Assembly (NCBI RefSeq): GCF_018143015.1
Contig: NC_054756.1
Coordinates: forward strand, 18,373,361-18,437,360
Origin: Lytechinus variegatus
Lineage: Eukaryota > Echinodermata > Echinoidea > Temnopleuroida > Toxopneustidae
DNA length: 64,000 nucleotides
Reading direction: 5' to 3'
Shown: one piece after another, positions 23,599-34,354 of the stretch
How positions within the stretch are numbered: the stretch's first letter is position 1
Layout of the letters: each line of letters starts with the position of its first letter
Translations under genes and position numbers: made by a program
The notes under the pieces: generated by a model
What the model saw: the letters and a program-made list of their open reading frames with translations, nothing else
The model's database searches: none
Told to the model about the DNA's origin: nothing

Positions 23599-24095
23599 TG
23601 CGTTCCAGAATAAGATATGTTTGTTTCTGAAGTTGGTTTTGAAAAACAACTACACATTTACTTCCCCATGCAGACTTTCACCGCTTTTGAACATGGATCG
23701 CTCTTCTACTATTACCCTTAATCGGTTGGAAGAAAGCTGCTCTGTCAAATCTGACATCTAATTTCGGACAAAATTGGAATTATCAGATTGGAAACGGAGG
23801 AGCTCTGTCATACATCATTAAACAAATGTGCGCTGTCTTGTTTTTCCGGACCGAACAAGATATCTGAAAATCGCCGGTCTGTCTAGTTTACGGATTAGCA
23901 AAATGATATAATGACGCAAAATATTAACGATGGAAAAGGATCGCAGCAAATGATTATGATTTTAATTATATAGTCGTTTGGTGGTAAAACCGGTTGGAAA
24001 TCTGTCCTCAATTTGTAGTCAGAAATTCCATCTTTATCGACATGGGAAAGCATGATGACTGTCGCGAGGTAAGTAAACCTACGTTACTTCCTTAT

Positions 24096-24305
24096 GAAAG
24101 GTTATTTTCATTGCCAATTATTTTGTATTATTTTGATCGTATGTGGTGTCATTATTTTGCTGAAATTATTGAAAGACAGTTATTATGACGTCACCGACGT
24201 GAAAGGTTATTTTCATTGCTATTTTTTTTGCTAATTATTTTGTATTCCCACGTTTTGATCGTATGTGGAGTCATTATGCTGAAATTATTGAAAGACAATT
24301 ATTAT
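24096..24305. repeat. Tandem duplication, about 105 bp
   Basis: GAAAGGTTATTTTCATTGC starts at 24096 and again at 24201. Both units continue with TTTTGATCGTATGTGG, GCTGAAATTATTGAAAGACA and TTATTATG. A cyclic-AMP-response-like TGACGTCACCGACGTG lies at the junction and also at 23358. Confidence 0.7.
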
Positions 24306-24312
24306 GCTTATA

Positions 24313-25627
24313 CAGTGCGTATCCAAAAAAAAAAAAAAAAACCGGGACAGATTTGAAAAGTCTATAAATTTTTGTTTCAAATTATGATGTTTATGTTTTG
24401 GTATTAATACGTGCTCCAAAGTCGTATCTTTCAAATGCCATTAAACAAATTTAGTTTCGTTCATGCTTGAGCGAACACGGAATGTTTTTGTCTGGGGTTA
24501 AAAAGGAGGCTTGTGCCAAAATGGCATAATATGATAAATATGATGATCGGACTTCTTGCTAATCAGCAGACTTCCTCCTCACATTATCTTTGCAATAATT
24601 TTCAAATTATGCGGTCAAAATTCATTTTCAAATCTATTTATTTGCTTGAATTGTTCTGTTGTTTCTTTTTGATATGTTTTCTTTAGCTTTGAATAAAACT
24701 TCTTCAAGCAAAAACAATTTTTTTTTCAACCAAAGTATGGGAGAACGTGTATTTTTTTAAAAAATCCTTTCATTGTGTGCTACAAAGGTTATGGTGCCTT
24801 TTAAACAATGCCATACAGATGGGTGGGGGCTCGAGGCCTCCCTCAATTAAAAAAAAATGACCAAGAAAAAAAGGAAAAGGAAAGATAAAAAGTGAAATGT
24901 ATTATTTTCTTAATATCATGTCAAAATCTATCACAAAATGTGATAATGTAATGAAATAGTGGGAGTATTCGCTCGCTCACAACTGTTTAATACATTTTAC
25001 CCGATCTGCCATATCTAGCTCCTTCAAAATTGACTCAATACACCATTGCCATTGAAAGACATGAATCCCTTCCTGTTTGTCCTGTGAAGCATATAATTAT
25101 ACTTGGTCAAGGAATCAATAACACCTTGAACAATGGATTCATGACTTTTAAAGGTACCATAACATAATTTGTTTCACATAACAAAAGGATTTGAGCAATT
25201 ATAAGTCTTCCCAATTAATAACGCAAATCTTCTTGCTTGGGTTGACAAAAAGTCTTCTTTCTTTACTTATGAAGGAAATCTCAAAGGTAAAAAGAGTTTA
25301 AATGAAAGAACAAAATAATTCAAGTACATAAATAAATTTGTAAATAAAATTAGACAACGTAATTCGAAAATTATGGCACAGCTAATGAAAAGTTTAAGAG
25401 GACGTCTGCTGATTAGCAAGAAGTCTGATCATCATATTCTGCCATTCTGGCGCAAGCCTCTTTTTGAACCCCCGACAAAAACGTCAAGCATGAACAAAAT
25501 TATTTTTTTTAATTGCATTTCAAAGATAAGATTTCAGAGCATCTATTAACATCAAAATATAGATATCTTTATTTGAAACAAATTTTTTAGACTTTTCAAA
25601 CCTGTCCCGTTTTTTTGATACGCACTG
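24313..25627. mobile_element. Tc1/mariner-like non-autonomous element with long terminal inverted repeats
   Basis: The ends CAGTGCGTATCC / GATACGCACTG are flanked by TA at 24311-24312 and 25628-25629. Inverted similarity continues inward for over 200 bp (GGGACAG..TTTGAAAAGTCT, GCTAATCAGCAGAC near 24557 and its inverse near 25408). The central 800 bp has no recognisable transposase. Length and ends fit a deleted Tc1/mariner relative. Confidence 0.7.
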
Positions 25628-25918
25628 TATACTTAAAATTCATTTTTTCATAACCAACATGACCAAAGTAAGCTTCTAGTATGAGTGATGCAGGAGCCGC
25701 GGAACAGTTTTAAAAGTATGTGTGTGTGAGGGTGTGTGTGTGTGTGTGTGTGTGGGGGGGGTTACCATGCAAAAATCACAATCAGATGGTCATGTTTTTT
25801 TTTGGGGGGGGGGGCTTTCCGCGGCCCCTGTAATGAGCTGAAAACAACTCCGTGAAATGAGGCGAGATATTTTCTATTGGGTACCTCAAAATTATTGACC
25901 AAACTTGGCAAGTCTCTG

Positions 25919-26159
25919 CACAGCAAAAGCTGTGGTGTTAACCGGTGTACATAGAGGACCACACCAGTTATTTTACACCGGTGTCAAATTGGTGGTGTTA
26001 GTTTTACACCTATAGGTGTTATTACAACACCTATGGTTGTTACATTTACACTCATTGGTGTTATGTTCAATCTCTGGAGTGTTATTTTAACACCTCAGGG
26101 TGTGGTCCTCTATTAACACCAATTGGTGTCAGTTTTAACACCACAGTTTTTACAGTGTG
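25919..26159 (+). mobile_element. MITE family A, copy 2
   Basis: Full-length 241-bp copy, very similar to the one at 11937 (CACAGCAAAAGCTGTGGTGT at the left, CAGTTTTTACAGTGTG at the right, internal ACATAGAGGACCACACC). It lies about 700 bp upstream of the transporter's first recognised exon. Confidence 0.75.
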
Positions 26160-26639
26160 GAAAACGTAAAAAGTCCTGGGTTAGGCAACATCTTTGCATA
26201 CTTTGAAGTTGAAATGAAAATATCAACCGTCATGTCCATGTTAGGAAATATTCATCCAGAGCTTTATATTTTGAGCTCTATACAATGCATTCTTTTTAAT
26301 AAAAAAATATTGAGTATACATACGGTAGGTCTCTATAATTATGTATGATGTTCCTACACCCCTTTTATCTGGATGTGCCCCTTTGAAGTAAGAAAACAAT
26401 ATTCTCATTTTTATATGTTACTACTTATGAAGAAAAAATTTGTAAGAATAATACATGCCCGAGTCATCGTAGAGATGGACCCCCCCAAAAAAAAAAAATC
26501 ACAACCAAGAAAAAAATGAGAGAAGGGTGAAATATAATACTTTTAAAATATATATTATTTCAAAATCTATCACTTTTCTGATATTTATATTTTCCTGTAT
26601 CTTTCACTTGCCACTTCTTCTTTTCCTTGTTCTTGCTCT

Positions 26640-26879
26640 GATTGTTTCCTCGTCGCTCTCTCTTCCCTCTCTGTCACTCCCCCTCACCCCCTCTCCCTCC
26701 CTCCCTTCCTTCCTTTCTTTCTTTCTTTCTTTCTGTCTGTCTGTCTTTTTTTCTTTCTTTCTTTCTTTCTTTCTTTTCTTTTCTTCCTTTCTTTTATTCC
26801 TTCCTTCCTCCTTTCCTCTCTTTCTTACATTCCTTCCTTCCTTTCTTCATTCCTTCCTTCTCTCGCTCATCCTCTTCAG
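26640..26879 (+). repeat. CT-rich tract leading into the transporter exon
   Basis: Polypyrimidine DNA with (CTTT)n cores ends in CTCTTCAG, which is the splice acceptor of the exon starting at 26880. The repeat therefore appears to supply an unusually long polypyrimidine tract. The 180- and 106-codon frames over it are low-complexity shadows. Confidence 0.8.
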
Positions 26880-27946
26880 GCGGACGATACGAGATCACCC
26901 CTCCTCTCCAGGGACTCTTCGCCAACCGATTCGACGTACCTCATGTCCATCCGCATCGCTGAGTCATTCTCGCCGCCGACCTCGCCTACACCGACATCAC
27001 CGACCACCGCCAAAGACGATTTCGCCCCGCCCTCATCGCCGCGGAAACCGTCATTGCTTACACGTATAAAGCAGATCGAGAATGTTCGAGGGTGGATGGT
27101 GTGCTTTGCTGCCTACGTCATCAATGTTCCATTTTTCGGCATCATCATGAGTTTTGGAGAGCTCTTACCGTCATTCCTGGAACTATATAATACAGACCAA
27201 ACGGCAGCGATAAGTATGTTATCAGACTAAAAAAAAATCAATGCCTCCAGACAATTTTCATAGTAATACTTAAAGGAATATACATCAAAGTTTGGGTCAA
27301 TTTTAGTGATCAGAAAACTTGTTTATTTTCAATATTTACATTGTATTTTGTGTACGATTAAGATTTAAACATAAATTAAGTTAATCCTTGCAACTCATTA
27401 AACACGTCACAAAATCTGAAATCAAAGGGACTATGATATAAACTTTGATCATCATGATCATTCAGCAACATATATAGTTAGTGTTTCGGAAAAGTGTTGT
27501 TAAAGATAATAAAAGAGAGAAAGGAAGGAAAAAGAACCCGTTGCTTTGCCTATTTCATCCTCAAAAACTTGAAAAATCTGTATGTTTATATTTAGGACAT
27601 CCCCATCGTATAAGCGCACAATGAACTCACAGTAATGAGAAAGCTCAATCAAACCTAATTGGCGAAGGGTATATCGACACCTGTTACTAACACCAGAGAT
27701 AATAGAGCCTTAATAAGATGCCTTTTCGTTCTCTTTCCCTCGCAACCCTTATTCCTCTATACCACCTTCTCCTAATATTATGTCTTTAACCTGTTGTTGT
27801 TATTGTTTAAAAACATTATAATCATTATTAGTAAAATTTATTATTATTATCATTATTTTTATTGTTATTATTATTACTTCTATATTATGATTATCATCAT
27901 CATCATCGTCGTCATCATTATCATCATCATCATCATTATCATTATT

Positions 27947-27979
<33 letters not shown>

Positions 27980-30211
27980 GTCACCATCTTTATTGTCCTG
28001 CACGGTTAGAAAAAATAAAAGAAGTTCCTGCAGCAGAGTCTCGAGAACACCTGTAATCTTACCGAATTGCGTAATAATCATTCTGTAATTCATAAAACAA
28101 GAATTTTTCTGCAATTTAACAGAACAGGTCTGTTTAAAAAGGGGAAAAGGGTGTTTTATTCAAGGAAATTTGTAAGATTCCATACATCAAATACCAATTT
28201 CCTGTAAGATTACGCAATTCGGTAAGATTACAGGTGTTCTCGAGACTCTGCTGCAGGAACTTCTTTTATTTTTTTAACAGTGTGTAACCTTACTGCCATC
28301 ACTATTGTCATTGTGTGTTTTATTGTTGTTACTTATTATACCATCATTATTTTCAATATTATTATCATTGATATCGCTACATAATTATCCTTATATATCC
28401 ACCCCCCATTCATCGCAGGTTGGGTTGGCTCGCTCGCCTTCGGCCTGGCTTACGTGTGCAGTCCAATATCTTCTCGTCTCTACTGGCACTTTGGGTGCCG
28501 CCCCTGTGCCATCACCGGGGTAGCTCTGGGGTCCTTCGCCCTTTTCGTCTCGTCGTTCGTCCATGACATGTGGTGGATGATGATTACCTATAGCATCATG
28601 TTCGGCTTCGCGACCAACCTGACTTATAACACCCCTCTGGTCCTGACTGGGGAATGGTTTCCCGACCGACATCACGTCTTGGCGACATGTTTCGTCACCG
28701 CGGGCATCCCTTTTGGTAAGATGCATAGTCGCTGTGTCAGTAGTCACTTCGGTCAATGTGAATATTTTTGCGATTTATATTGTTCAACAAAGATTTAAAG
28801 AATAAAAAAGTGATCTCAATTTGGTTTCGCAATGTACATGTATATTTCAGGGTCGAATTCAAAAGGGAGACATCCAATTTTACTGGGTTTTTTTTAATCA
28901 ATCTATTTATTTATTTATTTTTTTTTTGGGGGGGGGGCTGTAGGCCCGTATTACTTTCATAATGGAAGCGTAACCGTCCAAAACTGATAAAAATTGATGA
29001 ATTGATTATTGAATGAAAATATATAAAATTGATTGGGCCTAGCTACTCAATTATCGATCGATCATGCTAACAGTATAGTCTATATACAACACAATAAAAC
29101 TATGAAAACGATGGAAATCATAGGTTCGCCATTCAACATCCTTTCCACCTTTCTCAGGTTCATTGACGATGAATCCCGTGGTCGAATCGCTGGTCGATTC
29201 CATTGGCCTCCGAAACGCCTTCCGCGTCATGGCAGTGTTACCAATCGTCATCGGCCTACCCTGCTGCGCGATATTCAAGCAACCTGACCTCAACGCATGC
29301 GGCAGCGAAGACGACGACGATGTCGATGATTTAATAATGGAAGACTGTGATGACGAGACCGTTCTCGTACATCGGAACGATGACAATGCCGTGCGTGAAA
29401 TCGACGACGCGGGATCAGAGAGTAGTTGGTTGGCGGATATGATAAGGAGAGAGAAAAATCCTTCCCGGAAAGTGTGTGCTTGCCTCGATGGTGACCTGTG
29501 GTTGGACCCTATATTTTATATCTATATGTTTGGTCTACTCGCCAAGGGAGTGGGATATGTATTTCCTTTCATTCATTTGGTAAGTCCTGATATTCTCCAT
29601 AATCTCTTGTTCTTCATATCCCGCAATGTAAAAATGTGGTGTTGATAGAGGACCTCACCCTGAGGTGTTAAAATCACATCATAGAGATTGAACTTGACAC
29701 CAAAGAGTGTAAACGCAACAACCAAAGGTGTTGTAATAACACCTATAGGTGTTAAACTAACATTGTCAATTTAACAACGGTGTAAGATAATTGGTGTGGT
29801 CCTCTATGTACACCGACTAACACCGCAGTTTTTGCTGTGCAGTGTCCTACCTCTCTGTACACAATTTTGTTTTGAACCTGTCTCTCCTTCACAAGCTTCA
29901 TTTTTTTAATTATACCCCCCCTTTCCACTACTTACTTAAATGAACGAATACAAAAAACTAGGGTTAGAAACAATTTCGCATTCATTTGGAAACTTATATT
30001 TACAAGGATTTATATTTAATTCTTACAAGAAAGATATGATGATTTGTATCTTGTATATATTCTAAACTTTGTATCTTGTATTAATAATGTCTTATTTATC
30101 GAAGGATATCTTCACTAACAAGCAGTGCTTTTCAGAAGGTTTCCATTTCATTTCATTGTATTATAGTTCGCTTTATTTTATAATTTTGTTGAAATTTTGA
30201 AATGAATTTCG

Positions 30212-30247
<36 letters not shown>

Positions 30248-33079
30248 TCAATCAATACCATTAGCATAATAACATAACATTACTTGATTTTCTATAATAA
30301 AGTAATGCCTACCGACCTACCTTCTTTTCCACCCTCTCCTCTTGGTCTCTCTAACTTTACCTATCATTCTGATTGATCGCAATTATTAGCATTATTCAAG
30401 TAAACATTATCAAGTTCGTTTAGAAAAGGTAACCTGGCCTTATAACTGTTTCCTTTTTTCATCACTCAAAGATGATTCATAAAAAACTTAAAATGAGGAT
30501 GTTTAAAGTCAAGTTGTGATTATAAAACACATTTATGAATGCTAAAGTATTTCCAAATTCTTCTTTACCTCTTTTCTGATCATTTTATAATTGAAAATAT
30601 GATAAAGATAACGAGAAATATACGTAATGCCGAAAACTTGACAAAAATAAGTTTTTGTGAAGATACAATATTACTAAACCCGGCACCGATCCAACCAAGA
30701 ATACAAACATGGTACCCCCCTACACACACACACCCACCCACACCCACACACATATTCTTCAACAAAGGGGTATAAAGGCAAAAAAAAATGTGTTAATACA
30801 AACTGAAAATAATAAACACACATATTACAAAGGATCTTCCTCTTTTCAGGTAAACTATATGACTTGGCTCGGCATCGAAGCCGCGAAGGCATCCTTCGTG
30901 ATGACGGCTAAAGGGGCCTCGGATATGGCAGGGCGTTTTATTGTCGGGATGCTTGGAGATCATCTTCCTTTTCCACTCATCCATGTCTACGTTATTGCGT
31001 GTGGTATCATGGGCGTGGTCACCTATATAGCCGTGTTTGCACACCACGCCTCACTGATGTTCTTTTATGCTATTTGTAAGTATTTTCACGGTAACTGCCG
31101 ATACACGGCACAATTTTACACACCTTTCATTGTGTGTGATGATTATCTCTAAAACAAACTCCCATCATTTGTTGTTTTAGAGAAATCTGATAATCATTCA
31201 CACAAAGAAAAGTGTGTAATATTCTGCCGTGTAACGTCAGTTACCGTGAAGATGCCCTTATCGGAAATAGATATATACATATATTTGGGGTTAGGATGGT
31301 GATTGTCATCATTATTGTCGATGTCGTCTTTGTGGTCATCTTCATCCCCATCATCATCATCATCATCATCATCATCATAATCATCATCATCATCACCATC
31401 ATCATCATCATCTTCATCATCATCATCGTCGTCGTCGTCATCATCATCACCATTATCGTCATCATCAGCATCAAAAATCTTCATCATCATCATCATAGTC
31501 CCCATCATCTTCCTTCTTTGTCAAACTCTTCTCATTCTTCTTCGTAATAAGGATGTTGAAGATGAGAAAGATGATGATGTTCATGATGATAATGATGATG
31601 ACGGTTAGAATTTACTGCGATAATCCACCAACTATGTCAACACACCTAAATGATGACGACGAGAATGAACCTTGCAGTCGAGCTCATGTATTCACCCTTT
31701 TGAGGAACTCCTATTCCCCCCCAAAAAAAATCGGGATCGCTTTGGACTGATCATTTTCATGCATTTTTATGTGATTTAATCTTAATCCGATTAGATAAGT
31801 TTTTATGTCGTTAAAACTGCATTGAACATGTCTTTAACAAGCACTACACCATATTCAGTTCAGTATACCTCAATAAAATTAATGTCAATGTTGAATGTAT
31901 GCACTATATATATTTTTAAATGTCACATAATATTTACTTTTTAAATATTTAGGTATTGGTTTCTGTAATGGAACTTTCAACGCCCTGTTATTCCCGATAA
32001 ACACCAGCCTGTTTCGGAAGGATCTCCGCCAGCAGACCTGGGCGTATTGTCAGGTCCCACCCGGTGTTGCCATCATAGTCGGACCCATGATGGCAGGTAA
32101 ATAATATTGATTCGTCTTACATCTAACATGTCTCAAAACGTGAATGGGTTAATACAATTCTGTTTAAACTTGAAATAGCGATATGGTAGAATTTTCATGG
32201 GTTAACCAAGCATAACTCGGACTTTATTCATCACTTCTATGACTCTGCAAATGCATTTTACCATTTTACTACCATTATGCCTATTATAATAATATTAGAC
32301 ATAACATAATACAAGTTAATAAACTTTTTGGGGGGTTAAAATCGAAATATTAATTTTCTTCCAAGTTTGAACGGATTTCGTCATCTATATGAAACTATCC
32401 CTTTCAACTGTTGTTATAATTACTATTTTTTTAAATAAAATCAATGCATGGGGTCTTGGATATCTATAGTCACCTATTTGAAGTTAACAGTTTCCATTCT
32501 TTATGAATTGGTTTCATCTTTATGAATAGACTCATTCAGCTTCTGTTCGATTTTATACAAATTTAAGCAGAAAATTCAATGAGGCATGAATATGATCTAT
32601 TCAAGCGAATCTGAAACTAGCAAGATTCGGTTGATTGGATACAAACAAAATTCGATTTAATCGATTAGAATACATCTTGAAATATCTCGACCGATTGTAC
32701 TTTATTGACGCGTGATTCATTTTTTGGTATATCTGTCGTTTTACTTTAGAAATGAAAAATGACCCAATATTTCCTTTTCCCATTTTCGACAGGCGCCATC
32801 TACGATGCAACGCAGTCATACTACTCTGACTTCTACGTCAATACGTTCGTTTTTGTCCTCGCCATGCTCGTCTTTACGCTCATCCCTATCATTCATCTCA
32901 AGAGAAAGATCGAGAAAAAGAGGTTCGAGGCAGGGGCCCCAAGCGCTTTAGGAGGGGCGTCGAACATCATTGAAATGACAAAAATATTCATGAGGGGAGA
33001 TGTAGGTGAAGCGAACGAGAGAACGAGCAATAATAATTACGGAGCAACGACTGGACCAAGTGCAGTAGATAGTCGCTAA
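26880..33079 (+). CDS. Monocarboxylate-transporter-like protein (SLC16 / MFS)
   Basis: SLC16 proteins are 12-helix plasma-membrane carriers of monocarboxylates or other small organic solutes; the substrate here cannot be told. Exons are 26880-27213, 28419-28715, 29158-29579, 30850-31075, 31953-32096 and 32793-33079, all GT-AG and phase-compatible, ending in TAA. From ATG 26943 this gives 548 residues. The exon is open back to its acceptor at 26880 (ADDTRSPLLSRDSSPTDSTY), so coding may begin in an unseen upstream exon. Diagnostic segments are GWMVCFAAYVINVPFFGIIM (helix 1), ISWVGSLAFGLAY, YNTPLVLTGEWFPDRHHVLA (MCT second motif), FIHLVNYMTWLGIEAAKAS, DMAGRFIVGMLGD and GPMMAGAIYDAT. The loop between helices 6 and 7 is very acidic (EDDDDVDD). 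The usual acidic residue of the DGGWGW helix-1 motif is replaced (VRGWMV). Introns carry several MITEs. Confidence 0.87.
27888..27985. repeat. ATC/CAT microsatellite in transporter intron 1
   Basis: Near-perfect trinucleotide array within AT-rich DNA. The poly-Asp and poly-His frames on both strands are artefacts of the repeat. Confidence 0.9.
28001..28284. mobile_element. MITE with almost identical 75-bp inverted ends
   Basis: The left arm (AAATAAAAGAAGTTCCTGCA, then GCAGAGTCTCGAGAACACC and TGTAATCTTACCGAATTGCG) is repeated almost without change in inverse orientation at the right. The high arm identity suggests a recent element. It sits in transporter intron 1 and is non-coding. Confidence 0.75.
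29624..29839 (-). mobile_element. MITE family A, copy 3 (inverted, slightly shortened)
   Basis: Reverse-oriented copy: TAGAGGACCTCACCCTGAGG near the left and GTCCTCTATGTACACCG..GCAGTTTTTGCTGTG at the right. It starts about 45 bp after the splice donor of transporter exon 3. Confidence 0.7.
30120..30257 (+). repeat. Probable retroposon 3' end with (AATC)n tail
   Basis: AT-rich sequence ending TTTTGAAATGAATTTCGC passes into about eight AATC units. Short simple repeats after such a sequence are typical of LINE or SINE 3' ends. No coding part is visible. Confidence 0.35.
31086..31250. mobile_element. Hairpin MITE directly after the exon 4 donor of the transporter
   Basis: The arms TTCACGGTAACTGCCGATAC and GTAACGTCAGTTACCGTGAA, plus inner paired blocks (TTTTACACACC / AAGTGTGTAATA, TGATTATC, TCTAAAACAA), form one long foldback. 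The element begins about 10 bp after the GT of the splice donor at 31076. Confidence 0.65.
31335..31500. repeat. ATC/CAT microsatellite in transporter intron 4
   Basis: Long array of ATC with TCG and ACC interruptions. All overlapping frames are poly-Ile, poly-Asp or poly-Met and are not genes. Confidence 0.9.
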
Positions 33080-33395
33080 CATATTACTTGATTTTTTTCA
33101 AGGACAGTGGGCAATATGATATACAATATAGTTGATTATTTAATATTAAACTCTAATAACTGTTTTAACAAACCAATAAGTTGTTTCAAATATGAACTAA
33201 CCAACTGTTTATTAAAGCAAGGCACGAACTTTCGTTTTTACCATCAGATGGTAGGCTCATATATAACACTTTTTTGTTTCGTTGAAACATCTAAATGTAT
33301 AGTTTGAATATACGTATTTATTAAAAAGTAGACTGTGAAATATCATTTAAAACATATTAAAGGTAACGTCGCAATTTCCAGTAATGAAAAATTGT
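33080..33395. other. Transporter 3' flank
   Basis: AT-rich DNA after the TAA stop, presumably 3' untranslated region. ATTAAA-type polyadenylation variants occur (for example near 33318 and 33355), but no cleavage site can be assigned. Confidence 0.35.
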
Positions 33396-33403
33396 AGACG
33401 AAA

Positions 33404-33525
33404 CTAATCTTGAGGATTCCGTGATGATGTCTTTTTTCAATCTGACATGTATGCTTCTTCATCATTGTAGTATATATGTCAGATTAAAAAAAACACACAT
33501 CATCATGGGGTTCTCAAGTCTAAGA
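33404..33525. repeat. Foldback element
   Basis: The arms TTGAGGATTCCGTGATGATG and CATCATCATGGGGTTCTCAA, together with CAATCTGACATGTAT / ATATATGTCAGATT, form an imperfect inverted repeat with a small loop. Probably a short MITE. Confidence 0.5.
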
Positions 33526-33697
33526 CGAAACAAAATAATGAATGATCGGATTATAAACCCAAATATGAAAATCTGTCACCTTTGACATCATATACCTACC
33601 TTTTCCGGATCAAGAAACACATAGGTCTGTTATCATGGTTATGTTCTTTGGATAAGCTATCAACGTTGGTATTGGCTGTAGAATCCTTTTCGTTTGC

Positions 33698-33950
33698 AGT
33701 GCATTGCAAAGCCGACACCAGTTGATGTCTCGAGGACCACATACTGAGGTGTTAAACTCACCCTCAGAGATTGGACATAACATCAAAGAGGTGAAAGCAC
33801 CAACCAAATGTGTTGTAATAACATCAGGAATGTCACACTGGTGTCAAAATACTGGTTTGGTTCCCTATATTTTTTAGTAAGGTTTTTGATAAGTAAACAT
33901 GATGGTTCAAGCAAGTATATGCATCAATTAACACCATAGATTTTGATGTG
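33698..33950 (-). mobile_element. MITE family A, copy 4 (degenerate)
   Basis: Recognisable inverted blocks are GAGGACCACATACTGAGGTG, GTTGTAATAACATC and TTAACACCATAGATTTTGAT. It is much more diverged than the other copies, hence older. Confidence 0.5.
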
Positions 33951-34044
33951 TAAGGACGAATAAGACTCCTAATGTTATCCACTGCTTGTCCAAGTTCCGT
34001 ATGCAGAAACGGACATCGCCACTGCGACCATGCCTTTTCGCATT

Positions 34045-34350
34045 TACCTGTGTACTAGGGCGGGGAAACTCTCTATCTATCTAGAACGCGCAAATTTCTT
34101 TGAAATTGCAAGTCGATTAAATCACAGTGGAGAGTTCAGAGGCTTTTGTCGGAAGTTGGTGACATCATTGGAATCTCTCGACTCTGGACAACGACATAAT
34201 TGTTTGTCCGGTGCAAATCATCATATATGATCTGCTGCCCCAGTTCACCAACTTTCGACAATAGCCTTTCAGCTGTCGCCTGTGATTTGACTTGCATTTA
34301 CAAAGGAAATCGATGCGCTGTAGAGAGTTTCACCGTAGTAAATGCGAAAA
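34045..34350. repeat. Large imperfect inverted repeat
   Basis: The left arm (GAAACTCTCTATCTATC, ATTGCAAGTCGATTAAATCA, GGCTTTTGTCGGAAGTTGGT) matches the inverse of the right arm (ACCAACTTTCGACAATAGCC, TGATTTGACTTGCATTTAC, GTAGAGAGTTTCACCG). Arms are over 100 bp around a central spacer. Non-coding; probably a MITE. Confidence 0.6.
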
Positions 34351-34354
34351 TTAG

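Noticed and set aside
26527-27069. 180-codon frame of Ser/Leu/Phe-rich protein
   Set aside because: It is the CT-rich tract plus a wrong-frame reading of the transporter exon at 26880.
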